64,000 nt of DNA, from positions 23,026,412 through 23,090,411 of the forward strand of contig NC_084675.1 of assembly GCF_028389875.1 (NCBI RefSeq), in the 5' to 3' direction. The notes beneath the pieces were generated by a model. It made no database searches. It saw nothing but the letters and a program-made list of their open reading frames with translations, and had not been told where the DNA came from. Source of the DNA: Rhea pennata (lineage: Eukaryota > Chordata > Aves > Rheiformes > Rheidae). Shown here in pieces: positions 41,001 to 64,000 of the stretch. The first letter of the stretch is position 1; every line of letters starts with the position of its first letter. Both the position numbers and the translations under genes were made by a program.

Positions 41001-41991
41001 GGCAAGGCACAGGTGACCTTGGTCAAAGCCCAGGTGTGCGAGTGCGAGGGGGCAGCCAAGAACTGCGAGTGGCGGGCGATGCCAATTGAAGGGCTGGGCG
41101 TCCCTGCCATCCTGGGCATCCTGGGGGGCATCTTGGCGCTGCTGAGTGAGTATGGGGCAGCGGGGGATGGCCTCGGGGGGGTGGGGATGGGGCCGCCCTG
41201 ACGCCGCTGTCCTGCTCCCCGCAGTCCTGCTGCTGCTGCTCTTGCTCTTCGCCAAGAGGAGGAAGGTGGTGAAGGAGCCGCTGCTGCCGCCCGAGGACGA
41301 CATGCGGGACAACGTGTACCACTACGACGAGGAAGGCGGCGGTGAGGAGGACCAGGTGGGTCGGGCGCGGTGCGGGCTGTGCCCCGTGGCTCCCTTTGCC
41401 ACAGCCATGATGGGTGTTTGGGATGCTCAAGGTCCCCATGGATCTGTTCATCCCCCTGGCTCCCTGCCCACCCTGGGGTGGTGGCTCCAGCCTCCCCTAC
41501 CTAGAGAGGTCCCGCTGGTGGCCCACCATCCCCTCGTGTCCCCCTGCCCTGTCCCCGCACAGGACTATGACCTGAGCCAGCTGCACCGGGGGCTGGACGC
41601 CCGCCCCGAGGTCATCCGCAACGATGTGGCCCCCCCGCTGATGGCAGCCCCCCAGTACCGGCCCCGGCCCGCCAACCCCGACGAGATCGGCAACTTCATC
41701 GACGAGGTGAGCCCCGTGCCCGCGTCCCCCCGTGCCCGCGTCGCTCCTCCCGCTCACGCCGCCCCTCTCTGCCCCCAGAACCTGAAGGCGGCCGACACGG
41801 ACCCCACGGCCCCCCCCTACGACTCCCTGCTGGTGTTCGACTACGAGGGCAGCGGCTCGGAGGCCACCTCGCTCAGCTCCCTCAACTCCTCCGCCTCCGA
41901 CCGCGACCAGGACTACGACTACCTCCACGACTGGGGCAACCGCTTCAAGAAGCTGGCGGACCTCTACGGCGGCGGCGAGGAGGACGACTAG
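35049..41991 (+). CDS. CDH1: Epithelial cadherin, CDH1/L-CAM
   Basis: This is the main epithelial adherens-junction cadherin. Sixteen exons: 35049-35108, 35192-35306, 37483-37706, 37884-38015, 38261-38416, 38491-38635, 38784-38950, 39314-39442, 39578-39763, 39855-40099, 40292-40434, 40552-40776, 40924-41145, 41225-41355, 41563-41706, 41779-41991; 878 residues, no breaks. Signal peptide SLLLLLLLQ; full prodomain ([34 protein letters not shown]); furin site LRRQKR before [15 protein letters not shown] at the EC1 end; calcium motifs DQNDN, DANDN, DVNEA, DVNDN; membrane-proximal [10 protein letters not shown]; transmembrane stretch from [12 protein letters not shown] into the next exon; p120 region [10 protein letters not shown]; catenin-binding tail identical to that of CDH3. 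Exon lengths match CDH3 one for one through most EC exons. Intron 2 (35307-37482) is the largest, as in vertebrate CDH1 genes. Confidence 0.94.
35940..36380 (+). promoter_or_regulatory. CDH1: Candidate enhancer in CDH1 intron 2
   Basis: The segment holds TAATTAAGCTGATTATCTG at about 35953 (homeobox and GATA cores), a MARE/AP-1 core TGCTGAGTCAGC at 36304-36315, and a full CRE TGACGTCA at 36365-36372, in otherwise GC-rich DNA. My recollection is that an enhancer was mapped to the second intron of chicken L-CAM; this segment is a candidate, not a proven match. Confidence 0.4.
36865..37205. repeat. Minisatellite in CDH1 intron 2
   Basis: About seven copies of a 44-58 bp unit centred on AGTGGGGCCGGGTGCTGAGCA followed by GGGCGCTCGCTGC, some with an internal duplication of GGTGCT. 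Confidence 0.88.
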
Positions 41992-42009
41992 AGCCCCCCG
42001 CCGCCCCCA
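41547..42009. repeat. CDH1: CDH1 copy of a near-identical tract shared with CDH3
   Basis: Partner of 33728-34190. It includes the same intron (41707-41778) base for base. Upstream intron sequence (41356-41546) has no counterpart in CDH3, and the 3' UTR diverges within 20 bp of the stop. Confidence 0.92.
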
Positions 42010-43012
42010 ACCCAGGTGGCCGCCACAGCTCATGTCATTTCAGACCCCCAGATTTAGGCCAGCATGCCTGCCCTGCCCCAGCTGTGGGGCGGGCAACCAA
42101 AATCTCCTTGGACCCCCTTGGACCTGTCATCTCTGTCCCCCTCCTTCAGCTCAGGGTGGTGGGTTAGCAGGGCTGGAGGGGGGCCTAACCACTTCCAGCT
42201 GCTGCTTCCTGCCCTGGTGGTCCCTACAGTGGTCCTGCAGTGGTCTCCATGGTGGTCCCCATGGTGGCCCAGGGTGTCCAGCTGAGGGACGCGCTTGGCC
42301 ACACTGAGCCACAAAAACTATGGTTGCACCCGGCTTTGCTTTGGGACCTGCCCTGACACCAGCCCATCACCTTCTCAGCTTGGGCGTAGAAGACGTGGCC
42401 TCACCCCATGCACAGAAAGTTGCTCTCCGCGTTGTTTTACATATTTCCCTTCTGCTGCAGTGGCCGGACCATGGCCCACACCAGCCCTCCTGCTCCGTGG
42501 GGCTCCCAGCCCCCATTTCAGGTCCCAAAATTGCCACCGTGCTGGTGACCTGCCATGAGCGGCCTGCTGGGATGCTCGCCAGGGAAACGTGATGGTCCCA
42601 GCGCAGCCGGACATTGTGCCTTTGTGTGAAACTGCTCATGCGTGTGCCGCAGCGGGGAGAGGTGGTCCTAAATGCGCAGCCTAATGATGTGCCATTCTCG
42701 TTACGGGATGCATGACAGAGAATTATATTTGATATGGGAGTTACAGGCAGATTTCTATTTTTCTGTATACGTGATTAAGATATTTCCTTCTGTGTCGTGG
42801 AACATGTAATTGTGCGGTTGATGAAAGGTGCTTTGGAAAATCCAGTGGCTTTACTTCGATTTTAAACTGTATGTTTAGCTGTCATCATATTTTGTACTTT
42901 TTATTATGGTAAAGGGAGGTGATGTGGATTAGGAGACCAGCAACAGTCTAGTGTTAATTTGATCATGTTTTTATACAAAATTGAAAGAATAAATTGTTTT
43001 AAGAAAACCAAA
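41992..43012 (+). terminator. CDH1: CDH1 3' UTR and poly(A) signal
   Basis: About 1 kb of 3' UTR becomes AT-rich from 42710 on and ends with AATAAA at 42989-42994. A short CTCC/GTGGTCC-type tandem lies at about 42215-42270. Confidence 0.75.
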
Positions 43013-43014
43013 AG

Positions 43015-44405
43015 CCCTTTTCTTGTGTGCTGGGCTCTGTTAGTGTCACCGCACCTGTCCGTGCTCTGGAGCCGTAGAGAGGCTGTGGTCTAACAACTCT
43101 CCCTCACCGTAGCCTCCACCAGCAAGAGCAAAGGGCTCATCCAGCCACGCAGGTGGGTGGGAGGGCAAAAGAGCAATGCGCAGGCACGTGTGTTCTCAGC
43201 AGCAGGGACTCTGAAGACACTGGGATGGAGCAAATAGCCTGGGAATGGTTTTAGCTTGCTCCCGAATCCTCCCAGGAAGAAGGTGCAGAAGATTGCCTGA
43301 GAAACAGGGCTTGCGGCACAGTGTCTTATCGTGGTGGCTCCACCCTGTGTGCTCAGTGACTGGCACGGTGCCCTGCCCTGCTGACCCACGCAGGCAAAAC
43401 AGCAGCGGCAAGCCAGTGCGTAAGAGGCAGCTCACTGATGTTTGCCCAACCTGGTGATTGCTCCGACCTCCCTTTAGCAGCTTTACCTTGTAAGGAAATA
43501 CAACCTCTGAATTACATGACCCGCTGCATGCTTTTCAACATGCCGCAGCCTAGAAAGTAGGCAAAGGGTTTGCAACCATCCTGGTGACAGTGCTAGACAT
43601 GCAAGGTGATAATGTACAAGCTTTGCAATGCCCACATCATCTATCCCTAAACCAGTGTCTGGGCCACGGCTCTAACTGCAGGCTGTAGCTCCCCACCTTG
43701 CCCACCTCCCCCACATGCTGAGTGGGATACCGCTTGCTGCTCAGGCTGTCCTTTCACTGACAACACTGCTGGCTTCTCCTTTCTCAAAGTCGCTAGCTTT
43801 TGCTGGATACTGGCTGAACAGCCCGCACAAGCCCTGGTGTAGAGGAGCCCCATGTCCCTGGTGGCTGAATCTTCCCCAGACACTGCAGCCTGATCTGCTG
43901 CCACTGAGATTTGGTAGCAATGGCTCCAGTCTGCACAGGCATGTTGCTCCTCACCTCCGTCTGCAGGAAGAAACACTGATAGCCAGGGATTTTTCCTGAA
44001 ATACTGCACTGTCTGGTGGGGTTGGTACTGCTGGCACCCGTGACCAGTGGGATTAGAGACACCCACACCACAAGCCACCCCGACGGGCAGGACAGGCCTG
44101 GCTGGGCTGGCTAGGGGACAGCCATGCCCCGAGCGCACCCTGCTGCGGAGCGCAGAACCCCAAACCTGGAGCGGGCAGACACTGCTGCTAGCGGCACGGG
44201 GGACGCCAGGCCCGGGGTGCGGCAGTGCTGTGCACGGGCAAGGTGGAGGGGAGAGGGTGGCCTGCCCGCACCGGCACTGCGGTAGGACCCACAGCACACA
44301 CCAGCCGGCGGACAGAGAGCCCAGTGATCTCTGAGGGCACCCCAGGCTGTGAAGGACGAGGAGCGAGCAGCCACGGCCTGCATGGGGAGGCGGGCGGATC
44401 CGGTC
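43015..44405. other. CDH1-TANGO6 intergenic region
   Basis: About 1.4 kb with no gene or repeat family that I recognise. Base composition rises toward the TANGO6 CpG island from about 44100. Confidence 0.5.
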
Positions 44406-44409
44406 AGCC

Positions 44410-44666
44410 CGCGGCCCAAGATGGCGCCGCAGGCCCGGCGCAGGCGGTGCCCGACCCTCCCAAAATGGCGGCGCGCACCCGCCGCGCACACCCCAAGATG
44501 GCGGCGGCCGCGCTCCTCCTCACACGCCAGCCCACAAGATGGCGGCGGGCGCGGCCGCGCTCCACCCCGCGGCGTCGCCCCTCCCAAGATGGCGGTGGCC
44601 GCGCTCCTCCCCGCGGCGGCGGCGGCCTCCAAGATGGCGGCGGGCGCGCCGCCGGCGCACGGCGAC
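44410..44666 (+). promoter_or_regulatory. TANGO6: TANGO6 promoter with six-copy AAGATGGCGGC (YY1-type) array
   Basis: AAGATGGCG-type motifs occur at 44418, 44462 (as AAAATGGCGG), 44496, 44536, 44586 and 44631, spaced 33-50 bp and all on plus. This matches the YY1 element that sits at or just after many TATA-less start sites. The repeated block also shares flanking CGCGCTCCTC words, so the array probably grew by tandem duplication. GC content is very high. Confidence 0.7.

Positions 44667-64000
<19,334 letters not shown>

Overview
The window looks like a gene-dense avian autosomal segment, probably a microchromosome equivalent to chicken chromosome 11. The reasons are compact GC-rich genes with short introns, many CpG islands and G-rich minisatellites, almost no recognisable interspersed repeats, and two classical cadherin genes arranged head to tail about 750 bp apart, as described for chicken K-CAM/B-cadherin and L-CAM. 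The species cannot be named from sequence alone.

Layout: (1) 2-1820, the 3' part of TUBB3 (+). (2) 2640-8326, DEF8 (+), with a near-perfect inverted repeat around one exon and two apparent indels. (3) 9050-9720, a CpG island that matches no gene start I can identify. (4) 9717-13000, DBNDD1 (-). (5) 14165-23735, GAS8/DRC4 (+), with an RFX X-box in its promoter. (6) 24110-25139, an intact URAH (-). (7) 26365-27160, an inverted broken fragment of a classical cadherin (-). (8) 28253-34300, CDH3/B-cadherin (+). (9) 35049-43010, CDH1/L-CAM (+). (10) 44410 to past the window end, TANGO6 (+), of which eleven coding exons are present. All exon boundaries given are inferred from reading-frame homology plus GT/AG signals and phase continuity.

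In human the same genes fall in two separate blocks of 16q: TUBB3-DEF8-DBNDD1-GAS8-URAHP at 16q24.3, and CDH3-CDH1-TANGO6 at 16q22.1. Here they are contiguous, with the junction between URAH and CDH3, where the broken cadherin piece lies.

Most genes are unrelated housekeeping or tissue genes: neuronal tubulin, lysosome positioning, dysbindin-like, axonemal dynein regulation, purine breakdown and Golgi organisation. CDH3 and CDH1 form a true functional pair. They share exon structure, and their last two exons plus the intron between them are almost identical (one difference seen in about 463 bp). This points to recent gene conversion of the catenin-binding tail. No viral elements, tRNA genes or CRISPR arrays were found. 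The main points to follow up are this conversion tract, the mosaic inverted cadherin fragment, the DEF8 inverted repeat, the intact URAH in a uric-acid-excreting lineage, and a six-copy YY1-motif array at the TANGO6 promoter.
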